Below are positions 36,711 to 45,404 of a DNA stretch of 64,000 nt, piece by piece. Position 1 is the first letter of the stretch; each line of letters opens with the position of its first letter. Under the pieces are notes generated by a model, which searched no databases, was not told the DNA's origin, and was given only the letters and a program-made list of their open reading frames with translations. Position numbers and translations under genes: made by a program. The stretch is from Gordonia polyisoprenivorans NBRC 16320 = JCM 10675 (GTDB lineage: Bacteria; Actinomycetota; Actinomycetes; Mycobacteriales; Mycobacteriaceae). The stretch is taken from NCBI RefSeq assembly GCF_000241325.1, contig NZ_BAEI01000084.1, forward strand, positions 23,534 to 87,533. Direction: 5' to 3'.

Positions 36711-37943
36711 TCAGCCCTCCGGGTCGAGGATGATCGGAAGCCGTTGGGGTCCGCGGGCCACCATCGAGTTGGTCCACGGGATGGAGCTCGTCGGTTCGCC
36801 CAGCGTCAGGTTCGGGAACCGTTGCAGTAATTGGGTGAAGGCGATCTGTCCTTCCAGCCGGGCCAGCGGTGCGCCGAGGCAGAAGTGGACTCCCTTGGAG
36901 AAGGCGAGGTGCCCGTTGGGCCGTCCCTCGAGGCGCAGTTCGTCGGGTGAGTCGAAGACGATCGGATCTCTGTTGGCCGCGGCCAACATGGCGAAGATCC
37001 GGTCGCCTGCCTTCAATGACTGGCCACCGAGATCGACGTTGGTCGTCACGAGCCGGCCGGTGGACAAGACGGGCGAATCGAAACGGAGGAATTCGTCGAT
37101 GGCGGTCGGGATGAGCCCGGCAAGGTCCGCGCGGAGTCGTGCCGCCGCCTCGGGCTGGTCGTGCAAGGCGAGGATTCCGTTGCTGAGCAGGTGGGCGGTG
37201 GTTTCCTGGGCGCCGTTGCCGATCATCATCATGGCCGCGACCAGCTCATCCTCGGTCATGGTCTCCCCGCCGACCTCCAACGTGATCATCCGGGTGAGAA
37301 CATCATCGCGCGGGTTCTGGCGACGATCGTCGATGAGGCCTCGGAACAGTCCGGCCATCGACTCCGCACCGTGCTTCGCCCGCCCGTATTTGTCCTCGAC
37401 TCCTCGGGAGCTGCCGATGAACAGCATCATCTCGTCCGACCACTGCTTGACTTCCGCGAGTCGCTGACGCGGCACACCGAGAAGGTCCATGACGACGTAG
37501 CCGGGAAGCCTGAGCCCGACCTCCCGGAAGAAGTCGAACGGTGTGTCGGTGGGCAGTTCGCCGAGGATCTCGTCTGTGATCTCGGTGATCGCCGGAGCCA
37601 TCGTGGCCGCCATGCGGGGATTGATCACGTTGGTCAGGTACTTGCGCAGTCTGGTGTGATTCGGCGGATCCTGGAACACCATCCACAGCGACAACCAGCG
37701 GAGGACATCGGCTGCGTTTGCGCGATCGACATCCGATAGCCGTCCATGCACAGCAACGATGCGATTGGCCGAGAACACCGCAGGCGTGGTCACCACGGCG
37801 TTGACGCTCTCCCAATCAACAGCGACCCAACCCGACAAGACATCGGACCAGAACACCCCGTTCTGTTCGCGAAGCTCCGCGAATACCCCGTAGGGGTCTC
37901 GTAGCTGGTCGGGATCAGTGGGGTCGTATGCGGTGGCGATCAT
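36711..37943 (-). CDS. Cytochrome P450
   Basis: 410 aa. ExxR as EFLR (284-287) and the haem loop FSKGVHFCLG with Cys355 are normal. The oxygen-activating I-helix segment reads GAQETT (244-249) instead of the usual AGxET, with the acid-Thr pair kept. The ATG at 37943 has GGAG nine bases upstream; 37952 is possible. Family cannot be fixed; it is unlike the CYP108-type enzyme at 2.5 kb. It heads a two-gene unit with the RDRHWG protein and diverges from a cupin gene. Confidence 0.9.
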   Translation of the reverse strand: MIATAYDPTDPDQLRDPYGVFAELREQNGVFWSDVLSGWVAVDWESVNAVVTTPAVFSANRIVAVHGRLSDVDRANAADVLRWLSLWMVFQDPPNHTRLRKYLTNVINPRMAATMAPAITEITDEILGELPTDTPFDFFREVGLRLPGYVVMDLLGVPRQRLAEVKQWSDEMMLFIGSSRGVEDKYGRAKHGAESMAGLFRGLIDDRRQNPRDDVLTRMITLEVGGETMTEDELVAAMMMIGNGAQETTAHLLSNGILALHDQPEAAARLRADLAGLIPTAIDEFLRFDSPVLSTGRLVTTNVDLGGQSLKAGDRIFAMLAAANRDPIVFDSPDELRLEGRPNGHLAFSKGVHFCLGAPLARLEGQIAFTQLLQRFPNLTLGEPTSSIPWTNSMVARGPQRLPIILDPEG

Positions 37944-38019
37944 CAACATCATCTCCAGTCTGTTTGGGCCTCACACTCGCATGTACCCCCCGAGGAAACG
38001 AGCGGCCGGCCGCGTTGCG

Positions 38020-38037
38020 TTTGTACTCGCGAACAAA
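38020..38037. promoter_or_regulatory. Inverted repeat TTTGT-n8-ACAAA
   Basis: A short symmetrical element in the 149-base gap between the divergent P450 and cupin genes. Position suits an operator for one of the Block 2 regulators, but the arms are only five bases, so chance is possible. Confidence 0.25.
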
Positions 38038-38092
38038 GGGCGCCGAGTACGACTCTTCCCGGACCGATGAGACCGGTGTCACACTCCTGCCC

Positions 38093-38647
38093 ATGACTCT
38101 TCCAATCAAACGCGTCGTCACCGCCGTCACCGCCACAGGTACTTCCGTCGTCGTCGAGGATGCGCCGCTCGACCCCGTCGAACTCGCTCTCATGCCCGGC
38201 GTACAGATGTTTCAGATCTGGGGCACCGAGGGATCGATCACCAGCCCGGTGGCCGACCCCAAACCCGACAACACCACCTTCTTCCCTGGCGCCGGCGGCA
38301 CGCGCTTCGGATTGTTCCGGTTACCTCCGGAGCCGAAAGATGAGTTGGTCCAGGATGATTCCGTCGACGACGAGACACTTGCGGCCGGTGCCGCCGAAGC
38401 CGAGAACAAGGTTCCGGGGTTGCTGGCCATCTTCGAACCCGACGCGCCCGGCATGCACCAGACCACTTCGGTCGACTACGTGATCGTTATCGAGGGTGAC
38501 CTCTGGGTCGAACTCGACGACGGAGTCGAAGTCCACCTTCCGGTCGGTACCTGCCTCGTGCAGAACGGCGCCCGGCACGGCTGGCGCAATCATGGCGATG
38601 TCCCCGCGACGCTGGCCTACGTCATTCTCGACGCCCAGAATTCCTAG
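38093..38647 (+). CDS. Cupin-domain protein
   Basis: 184 aa with one C-terminal cupin barrel: MHQTTSVDYVIVIEGDL, then GTCLVQNGARHGWRNHG, giving His ligands typical of small metal-binding cupins. Small cupins of this kind beside BVMO and SDR genes are often isomerases, lyases or sensors; the reaction is unknown. The ribosome site is weak. It is divergent from the P450 and followed by the flavin monooxygenase. Confidence 0.78.
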   Translation: MTLPIKRVVTAVTATGTSVVVEDAPLDPVELALMPGVQMFQIWGTEGSITSPVADPKPDNTTFFPGAGGTRFGLFRLPPEPKDELVQDDSVDDETLAAGAAEAENKVPGLLAIFEPDAPGMHQTTSVDYVIVIEGDLWVELDDGVEVHLPVGTCLVQNGARHGWRNHGDVPATLAYVILDAQNS

Positions 38648-38653
38648 CCGGTC

Positions 38654-38670
38654 CCCGGCGGTGCGCCGGG
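38654..38670 (+). terminator. Hairpin after the cupin gene
   Basis: CCCGGCG-gtg-CGCCGGG, a perfect 7-bp stem with a 3-base loop, begins six bases after the cupin stop. A second small hairpin CGCTCC-gcc-GGAGCG follows at 38698-38712. No T tract is present, so termination would be partial. Confidence 0.4.
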
Positions 38671-38769
38671 CTCCATTCCGAGATCACATTCATCTTTCGC
38701 TCCGCCGGAGCGCAAGGCCCTGCTGGTCGCGCCGCGATCAGAATTCTCTCAATGAAGGGGAACCTTTTC

Positions 38770-40398
38770 ATGCCCATCTCAAGCAGCCCCGATGTCGACG
38801 CAGTGGTGGTGGGGGCCGGGTTCGCCGGCCTCCGCACAATCCACTCCCTCCGGGGTCTCGGTCTGTCCATGCGCGTTTTCGAAGCCGGCGACGACGTGGG
38901 CGGCACCTGGTACTGGAATCGGTATCCCGGAGCCCGAACCGACACCGAAAGCTGGGCCTACTGCTTCTCGTTCGATCAGGAGCTTTGGGAACAGTGGCCT
39001 TTCAAGGAGAGATTCACAGCGCAAGGCGACGTTCTCGAGTATCTCCGTGCAGTCGCCGACAGACACGGCATGCGTGAGGTCATCCAGTTCTCGACGAGAG
39101 TCGTGGCCGCCAAATTCGACGCCGAGGCGAATCTGTGGCGGGTGCAGACCGACGACGGCGTGGAAACATCCTGCCGATGGCTGATCACCGGCCTCGGATG
39201 GCTCGGAATCGCCTACAAGCCGCCTTTCGAGGGTGCCGATCAGTTCGAGGGGGAGTCCTACGTCACGTCCCAGTGGCCTCATGAACCGGTCGATTTCGCC
39301 GGCAAGAAGGTGGCGGTGATCGGGACCGGGGCCACCGGTATCCAGGTCATCCAGACACTCGCTCACATTGCCGGGGATCTTACCGTTTTCCAGCGCACCC
39401 CCAACTACGTCATGCCCGGCCGCAACCATGCGCTCCCCGACGAGCAACTGGCCGGATTGCACGACCGTTTCGAGGAAACCTGGGAACAGGCGTACAGCCA
39501 CGTGTTCGGTTTCCCGATGGAGCCCGCGAACCGTCTCGGTGGCGGACTGAGCGATCAGGAGTTGGAGAAGATCTTCGAAGCCGGCTGGGAAGCAGGCGGA
39601 TTCAGATTCATCTTTCAGACGGTCGATGACATGCTGGTCGATCAGCGGGTCAACGACGCCGCCTCAGAATTTGTCCGTGGGAAGATCCGCAGTATCGTCA
39701 AGGATCCGAAAACTGCCGAGATGCTTTGTCCCACGACACATCCGATCGGAGGCAAGCGGCCTCCGCTCGGGAACTTCTATTACGAGGCGTTCAATCGGGA
39801 CAACGTGCACCTGATCAGTGTCCGAGAGGACCCGATCGAGGAGATCACCAGGACCGGGATCCGCACCCGATCGGGCTCTCACGACTTCGACGTGATCATC
39901 TACGCGACCGGCTTCGACGCGATCACCGGGCCCTTGGCAGAGATGAACGTCGAGGGCCTCGATGGTCGGACGATCGAGTCGGAGTGGGCGTCGGGAGGAC
40001 AGATGTTCTTGGGCTTGTCCGCGGCAGGATTTCCCAACATGTTCAGCGTCCTCGGGCCCCAGGCTCCGTTCGCCAGCCACCCGCCCGTCATCGAGCGTCA
40101 GGTCGAGTTCATCGAAAAGGTGATCTCCCAAGCACTCGAGATCGGATCGGTTCGCGTGGAGACCACCCAAGAGGCACAACAGGACTGGTCGGATCAGTGC
40201 GATGCAGTACTCGATGCCACGCTGCTCAAGCAAGGCATGGGTGATCGACCGTGGTTCCTCGGTGCGAATGTTCCGGGCAAGGAGCCGAGCGCCCTGTGCT
40301 ATCTCGGAGGCATGGGTGGCTTCATCGCGGCGGTCGATGCCGAGGTCGCGGCGGGGTTCCCGGGCTACCGGTTCAGTAAGGAACCGGCTCGTCTCTGA
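38770..40398 (+). CDS. Flavin-dependent (Baeyer-Villiger-type) monooxygenase with altered fingerprint
   Basis: 542 aa class B flavoprotein. It has the FAD site VVVGAGFAG (12-20), the BVMO motif GGTWYWNRYPGARTD (44-58) and the NADPH site VIGTGATG (183-190). The diagnostic fingerprint FxGxxxHxxxWP reads FEGESYVTSQWP (159-170), so the conserved His is Val165. It could still insert oxygen next to a ketone, or do other oxygenation. The ATG at 38770 is preceded by GAAGGGG at some distance. A strong hairpin separates it from the next gene, an SDR that could supply the ketone. Confidence 0.87.
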   Translation: MPISSSPDVDAVVVGAGFAGLRTIHSLRGLGLSMRVFEAGDDVGGTWYWNRYPGARTDTESWAYCFSFDQELWEQWPFKERFTAQGDVLEYLRAVADRHGMREVIQFSTRVVAAKFDAEANLWRVQTDDGVETSCRWLITGLGWLGIAYKPPFEGADQFEGESYVTSQWPHEPVDFAGKKVAVIGTGATGIQVIQTLAHIAGDLTVFQRTPNYVMPGRNHALPDEQLAGLHDRFEETWEQAYSHVFGFPMEPANRLGGGLSDQELEKIFEAGWEAGGFRFIFQTVDDMLVDQRVNDAASEFVRGKIRSIVKDPKTAEMLCPTTHPIGGKRPPLGNFYYEAFNRDNVHLISVREDPIEEITRTGIRTRSGSHDFDVIIYATGFDAITGPLAEMNVEGLDGRTIESEWASGGQMFLGLSAAGFPNMFSVLGPQAPFASHPPVIERQVEFIEKVISQALEIGSVRVETTQEAQQDWSDQCDAVLDATLLKQGMGDRPWFLGANVPGKEPSALCYLGGMGGFIAAVDAEVAAGFPGYRFSKEPARL

Positions 40399-40427
40399 GC
40401 AAGTCCGGATCCGACTCCGGCCCGTCG

Positions 40428-40463
40428 TGATAGCTCGTTCGTGTGCCGCCGAACGAGCTATCA
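40428..40463. terminator. 14-bp perfect hairpin between monooxygenase and SDR
   Basis: TGATAGCTCGTTCG (40428-40441) and CGAACGAGCTATCA (40450-40463) pair without mismatch around an 8-base loop. It begins 30 bases after the monooxygenase stop and ends 24 bases before the SDR start. No T tract follows. It may be an attenuating terminator, an mRNA processing or stability element, or a DNA operator for the SDR. Confidence 0.55.
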
Positions 40464-40487
40464 GCCATCCCTCAATGGAGAATCAGT

Positions 40488-41252
40488 ATGTTCGAAAGTC
40501 CATTTCACTCGCTTGACCTCACCGGCAAAACCATCATCGTCACCGGCGGCGGCAGCGGAATCGGCCGCGCGACATCGGTCATGTTGGCTGCGCGCGGTGC
40601 GCACGTGGCGATCGCCGACCGCGATGACGAAGGGGGCCGTGCGACGGCCGCGCAGATCGCCGACAGTGGCGGCAGTGTCCGCTTCATCCGCACCGATGTC
40701 ACCGATGAGGACAGTGTTCACGCACTCGTAGACGGCGCGGTCGACACCTTCGGCGGCCTCGATGGAGCGTTCAACAACGCCGGGATCGCTCCGCAGACTC
40801 ACCTGCACGAAGCCACTCTCGACCAGTGGAACAGTGCGATCGCGGTCAATCTCACCGGCATATTTCTGTGCATGAAGTACGAGATCGCGCACATGCTCGA
40901 CAACGGGGGCGGCTCCATCGTCAACACATCGTCCCTGTCGGCCAACAACACCGTGCCCGGTATGCCCGCGTACATCGCGAGTAAAGCCGGCGTCATCGGT
41001 CTGACCCGGTCGGCGTCGCTCGACTACGCCCGCCACGGAATTCGTGTGAACACGATCCTGCCGGGCACCATCAAGACGCCGATGCTCGGAGCGGTGATGG
41101 ACGATCCCGAACTCGCGGCGCAACTCGAAGCCACGATGCCGCTCGGTGACCCCGCCAGTGTCGCCGAACAAGCTGCATGGCTGCTGTCGGATGCCTCGCG
41201 GTTCTCGAGCGGTTCACGCTTTCTGGTCGATGGTGGCGCCGGCGTCCTGTGA
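40488..41252 (+). CDS. Short-chain dehydrogenase/reductase (alcohol to ketone type)
   Basis: 254 aa. TGGGSGIGRAT, NNAGIAPQT and YIASK are intact, and an Asp after the second strand (AIADRD) favours NAD. The ATG at 40488 has GGAG seven bases upstream. SDR plus BVMO is the usual pair for turning a secondary alcohol into a ketone and then an ester or lactone, so it may supply the substrate for the preceding enzyme. Confidence 0.87.
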   Translation: MFESPFHSLDLTGKTIIVTGGGSGIGRATSVMLAARGAHVAIADRDDEGGRATAAQIADSGGSVRFIRTDVTDEDSVHALVDGAVDTFGGLDGAFNNAGIAPQTHLHEATLDQWNSAIAVNLTGIFLCMKYEIAHMLDNGGGSIVNTSSLSANNTVPGMPAYIASKAGVIGLTRSASLDYARHGIRVNTILPGTIKTPMLGAVMDDPELAAQLEATMPLGDPASVAEQAAWLLSDASRFSSGSRFLVDGGAGVL

Positions 41253-41276
41253 CGTCGTCAGCCCGGACAACTCTCT

Positions 41277-41314
41277 GCGAACTGACCGCGCTCACTCGAG
41301 CGCGGTCAGTTCGC
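41277..41314. terminator. Bidirectional terminator, 17-bp stem with 4-base loop
   Basis: GCGAACTGACCGCGCTC (41277-41293) pairs perfectly with GAGCGCGGTCAGTTCGC (41298-41314). It lies between the convergent SDR and PucR-type genes and overlaps the last codons and stop of the latter. A hairpin this long and exact is very likely a terminator for both, although neither side shows a T tract. Confidence 0.75.
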
Positions 41315-43189
41315 TGCTGAGGCATCCGGTTTCGGGGTGACGGCGATCGCATTCATCCGCAGAACGGCCATGGCCATCTGTGCGGTCATGTAGTCGGTGT
41401 CGTCGGAGACCACGGCCAGGTCGGTGAGTTCTTCGATCGTGCTCAGGCGGTATCGCACCGTATTCGGGTGCACCGCGAGGTCCTCGGCGCACTCGCGGAC
41501 GTTTCGTCCCCGGAGCAGGAAAGTATCCAAGGTACTCAACAGCTCGTTGCTCCGGTCGGATCGGTGGTCCGCGAGTTCGCCGAACGCATCGCGCACGTAT
41601 TGCAGGGCTTCCTCACGCGACGCCGATGCCAGCATCAACCGCGCGGCACCGACGTCCTCGGTCGTCACCACGGCCACTCCCGTCTCGCCGGTGTGGATCT
41701 GAGCACAGCGCAACACCTGGCGGGCTTCCCGATACGAGCGGGGCACCCCGGCGACACCGACCGCGAGCGACGAGATCGCCACGCAGAGTCCGCCGGATGG
41801 GGACAGGGCCGTGGCCACGTTGGCGATTCGTCGTCGCACCCACGCAGTTGCCGCCCGGCTGTCGAGATCGTGGGGGACGGGAACGACTGCAGCCAAAGCC
41901 GATTCCAGATTCGCCGCAAGCGCTGCCGAGGGGGATGCGCTTTCGGTGAGTATTTGCGCGAGGACGTGCGGCGTCGGTAGGACATCGATCGAGCCGACCC
42001 GAGGAGCGATAAGGCAGACGAACCGACGTTCGAGTGGATCGATGCCGAGTGACTGTGCGAGAGGATCCGAATCGGAAGCGGTGCCGCGCAACAGGCTATT
42101 GGTGAACGACTCGACGAGGTGCCATTCCAGATCGGTCTCCATCTGGTTTCGCGAACGCTCCAGCGAGATGTTGTGCGCCGCACGGCGCATGATCACCTCG
42201 TCCAGGGTTCCGCAACGCCCGCCGGTCTCGGCGACGACGATGTAGCCGTAGCGTCCCGTGCTCATATCGATGGGTGTGATCAGATGGCGATGAAAGATTC
42301 CCAGGTGTGGCTGCGGCTCCAGGGTCGCGATCCCGCCGGACTTCAGCGTGTCCATCGCGGCGCGAGCGCCGGAGTGATCGGTGAGGACCGACTCACGCAG
42401 GCGCGCCGTCGTGGCCGGTCCCGGGGGACCTCCCACCGCGACGCAACGAAGGGTGTCGTCGAAGACACCGCACGGCTTCGACAACAGGCGTGAAATGGTC
42501 TGCGCCACTTGGCGAATGCCGTTTCCCTCGAGGAGGATGTCGGCCAGGTGTCCCTCCATTTGGCGCGCCCGCTGCAGCATCTCCAGTTGTCGACTCTGTG
42601 TGTGCAGGCTTTCTCGCAGCTTGATGGTGAGCTCCACCTGATTGATCGCTGTTGCCGCGAACTCGGCGTAGGAGACCGCTAGGTCCTGATCGAGTTGTGA
42701 GAACTCCTTGGGCTCGTCTTCGGTGTCCAGGCACACCATCCCGATGACCTCTCCCCGAAGCAGCATGGGAACCCCCAGCACCGACCGCGCCCGCCATTTC
42801 TGCATCGCCGCTCGCACCGTCCGCGGGTCGGTGGTCGTGTCGCTGACCATGACCGGTTCCCGAGTGCTGAGGATCTCGCGTGTGAACTCGTCTCCCTGCA
42901 TACCGCTCACGAGTTGCCGAACCTCGACGTCGATGTTGCGAGCGGCATGCGCAGCGTGTCCGCGGAACAGGCCGGTGTCGCGTTCGAGGAGATGCAGGCT
43001 GCAGCGGTCGGCACCGGTAAGCGAACTCAGCGTGCCGACGACGAGGTGGAATATCGATTCCAGGTCGCGCTCTTCGGCAAGCGCGGCGGCCATCGTTTGG
43101 AATGCTGCTATCTCGCGGCGTGATCGCTGCTCGTCTGCTGGTGGGCCATCTTCCGGCGAGAGTAGTTCGATCTTCGCGGAGATGTTCAC
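41306..43189 (-). CDS. PucR/CdaR-type regulator with GAF domain
   Basis: 627 aa. An N-terminal GAF sensory domain (about 30-190, DRCSLHLLERDTGLF), a short helical linker, a CdaR GGDEF-like middle domain and a C-terminal PucR helix-turn-helix (RNVRECAEDLAVHPNTVRYR). Such proteins are usually activators that respond to a small catabolic molecule. The GTG at 43189 has GGAGG four bases upstream. It lies between the BVMO/SDR genes and Block 3 and could control either. Confidence 0.87.
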   Translation of the reverse strand: MNISAKIELLSPEDGPPADEQRSRREIAAFQTMAAALAEERDLESIFHLVVGTLSSLTGADRCSLHLLERDTGLFRGHAAHAARNIDVEVRQLVSGMQGDEFTREILSTREPVMVSDTTTDPRTVRAAMQKWRARSVLGVPMLLRGEVIGMVCLDTEDEPKEFSQLDQDLAVSYAEFAATAINQVELTIKLRESLHTQSRQLEMLQRARQMEGHLADILLEGNGIRQVAQTISRLLSKPCGVFDDTLRCVAVGGPPGPATTARLRESVLTDHSGARAAMDTLKSGGIATLEPQPHLGIFHRHLITPIDMSTGRYGYIVVAETGGRCGTLDEVIMRRAAHNISLERSRNQMETDLEWHLVESFTNSLLRGTASDSDPLAQSLGIDPLERRFVCLIAPRVGSIDVLPTPHVLAQILTESASPSAALAANLESALAAVVPVPHDLDSRAATAWVRRRIANVATALSPSGGLCVAISSLAVGVAGVPRSYREARQVLRCAQIHTGETGVAVVTTEDVGAARLMLASASREEALQYVRDAFGELADHRSDRSNELLSTLDTFLLRGRNVRECAEDLAVHPNTVRYRLSTIEELTDLAVVSDDTDYMTAQMAMAVLRMNAIAVTPKPDASAAN

Positions 43190-43382
43190 CGCGCCTCCAC
43201 TTCGGACCGTGAGTTACAAGCGACCGGCGACTACTCGCGGAGTGCGCTTCCAGACCAACAATCTACCGCCCGACGAGTGGTCGGCACTAGATCTCCAATG
43301 CTTTGTCGATGAACTCATGCCAATTTGGCGAGTGGGAGTCGCTCGAACGAGTTGGTATCCGGGTGGCCGGCAGGCAGGGCCC

Positions 43383-44132
43383 CTACACCTCACCCATCGG
43401 TTCGCCGGCACCCTCGTGAAGTGGGTCGAACACCGGCGGTGTGCGTAGGTGGCCACTCATCAACCGGTAGGCGGCCGCTGGGCGATGATTGACCACAGCA
43501 TCGGTGACCGCGCGATGTTCGGCCAGTGACTGTTCCATCGACTCGCGGTCGCCCTGCAGGGTGATCACTTCGACCTGGCGGAAGATCGACCGGGCCACTG
43601 CGCCCATCAGTGTCGACAGCACCTCGTTGTGGCTTGCCTGTGCAAGAGTGCTGTGCCACTGAGCTTTGCAGGCGACGAAGTCGTGTAGTCCGGTGATGGC
43701 CTCGGCGGTCTTCTCGTCGATCAGCTGCAGTTCGGCTGCTTGCTCATCCGTCCGCTGCTCTGCGGCGAAGTACGCGATCCACGGCTCCATGACCTGCCGG
43801 GACTGTACCAGCGCGTGGTTGTTCGGCGCCCAGCCCTGCAGGTGCAGGTCCACCGACTCCATCACAGCATCGGCCGTCGGCCGCGAGACCACCGAACCGC
43901 CGTGGCGTCCAGGTTTCGTGTTGATGAGGCCCTGCCGCTGCAGTTGCTGGAGTGATTCGCGGACGACCGATCGCGCGAGACCACTTTCTTCAACGAGCTG
44001 GCGTTCAGTGGGGAGTTGCGTGCCGATCGGGAGCTCGCCGTCGAGGATCTTGCCGCGGATGAGGTCCGCGTAGACATCGGCCGGCCGGGGCACCTCGATT
44101 GCGCCGATCACCGTCGCCTTCTGTTCGCTCAT
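43383..44132 (-). CDS. GntR/FadR-family transcriptional regulator (second)
   Basis: 249 aa: winged helix (GTQLPTERQLVEESGLARSV, then QRQGLINTKPGRHGG) and an FCD ligand domain with KAQWHSTLAQASHNEVL. It is related to the regulator at 23.8 kb but divergent. AGGG lies seven bases upstream of the ATG. It is the last gene of the Block 3 leftward run, 118 bases after the RDRSWG gene. A repeated ATCGGTTGACC element precedes it. It probably represses Block 3. Confidence 0.88.
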   Translation of the reverse strand: MSEQKATVIGAIEVPRPADVYADLIRGKILDGELPIGTQLPTERQLVEESGLARSVVRESLQQLQRQGLINTKPGRHGGSVVSRPTADAVMESVDLHLQGWAPNNHALVQSRQVMEPWIAYFAAEQRTDEQAAELQLIDEKTAEAITGLHDFVACKAQWHSTLAQASHNEVLSTLMGAVARSIFRQVEVITLQGDRESMEQSLAEHRAVTDAVVNHRPAAAYRLMSGHLRTPPVFDPLHEGAGEPMGEV

Positions 44133-44245
44133 CGGTTGACCCTGATATCCCGATCCTCATGTCCCGAAAACGGCACCCCGGTTCCGTCGGGCCGGTGTGC
44201 AGCCACGCATCGTCGCGCGCCTATCGAGCAGGTTATCGGTTGACC
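44131..44245. promoter_or_regulatory. Direct repeat ATCGGTTGACC upstream of the second GntR gene
   Basis: The same 11 bases occur at 44131-44141 and 44235-44245, both in or at the edge of the 118-base region before the GntR start. GGT..ACC symmetry is of the GntR kind. It may be the binding site of this regulator and differs from the TGGTC-type sites of Block 1. Confidence 0.35.
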
Positions 44246-44250
44246 ATTGC

Positions 44251-45390
44251 CTAGCTGTCGTTGACTGGCGCGTCCGAGCGTCGTGGGCCGATCCCGTCAG
44301 GTAAGCCGGAGGGCAGGTGGGGTCCGATGGCGACGTGTTCGAACAGACCGATTCCCTGTGCGCCGTCGCCCCGCACAGCTCGGCACAGTTGCTGGGCGTG
44401 CACGTTCTCGAGCTTCGCGGAGTCGGCATCGGCCAGGATCCAGTGTTCGGAGCCGACCGCGATCCCACCGTGGTCTGTGCCGTGTTTCCATTTTGGGTGG
44501 TAGTAGCCGAGGCCCCGCATCAGAAACAATCCTTGCAGATCGATATCGAGCGACCGCGTGATCGGCCCACGTGGGCCGATGGTGAGGTTCACATGGGTGG
44601 TTCGGCGCGAACCCGCGGCGTAATCGATGTCGAACTCGAAGGTGTCGCTGCGCTGAATCCTCTCCTCCTGGCCATACGGCGCATCACCGGGTTGCAGGAA
44701 CGGCAGCACTGCGACGGTCCTCGCCTCACTGATGCCTTCGGGTGTTTCGTTCACCGCCACGAGCAGACATTCGTCGTCGAATCTCAGCAGTGTCCACGCG
44801 AAATAGATCGAGCTCCCGTGCGTATCATTGCCCGCTTCTGCGACCGTTCCAGTGCTTCGCGAGCCCCAGGACCGGTCGCGGAATCCCCACCAATTGTCCC
44901 GATCGCAGGTGATGGTCTCGCCGCCGACGGTGAACGTGCCGGACCATTCCCCGAATTGGACGGTGCGCACCCGTTCGGAGATGAGTCTCGCGCCGGATTC
45001 GCGACGCATGCGGCTGTCCTCGATGTGCTGGGTGACAGCGGTGAACGTCAGATCAGCCGATACCCCATCATGGTCGTCGAGCAGCACCCGCAGCGTCCGC
45101 ATCGGTTCGACCACTTCGAGGCGAAGGGGGCCGGCGACCGTGTCACGATCGCGTGACAAGGGTGCGGACGCGAATACCGAGTGCTGCACACCATCGCGGG
45201 ACACGCTGATCGCCGCGTCCACCAGTCCCCGGTTCGGGTGGACGCTGAGGCCGAATCCGACTTGAGTGGTGAGTGCACGATCGTGCAGTGCCATCCAGTG
45301 CCGGTCGTATCGCCCCGGGTCGCTGCCGACTGTTTGGCACACGGGTAGTGGGGCCTGATGGATGGGGAAGTCGTCCCATTTACTGAGCAT
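44251..45390 (-). CDS. Protein of unknown function, RDRSWG-motif family
   Basis: 379 aa, third member of the family seen at 28.4 and 35.6 kb, with GFRDRSWGSR at 169-178 and a Trp-rich centre (DRDNWWGF). The ATG at 45390 is used; a GTG at 45402, two bases after the kinase stop, would give 383 aa and implies coupling with the kinase. A hydratase/isomerase-like role on isoprenoid compounds is possible by analogy with CrtC, but this is a guess. Confidence 0.7.
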   Translation of the reverse strand: MLSKWDDFPIHQAPLPVCQTVGSDPGRYDRHWMALHDRALTTQVGFGLSVHPNRGLVDAAISVSRDGVQHSVFASAPLSRDRDTVAGPLRLEVVEPMRTLRVLLDDHDGVSADLTFTAVTQHIEDSRMRRESGARLISERVRTVQFGEWSGTFTVGGETITCDRDNWWGFRDRSWGSRSTGTVAEAGNDTHGSSIYFAWTLLRFDDECLLVAVNETPEGISEARTVAVLPFLQPGDAPYGQEERIQRSDTFEFDIDYAAGSRRTTHVNLTIGPRGPITRSLDIDLQGLFLMRGLGYYHPKWKHGTDHGGIAVGSEHWILADADSAKLENVHAQQLCRAVRGDGAQGIGLFEHVAIGPHLPSGLPDGIGPRRSDAPVNDS

Positions 45391-45404
45391 CGATCCACTC
45401 ACTT

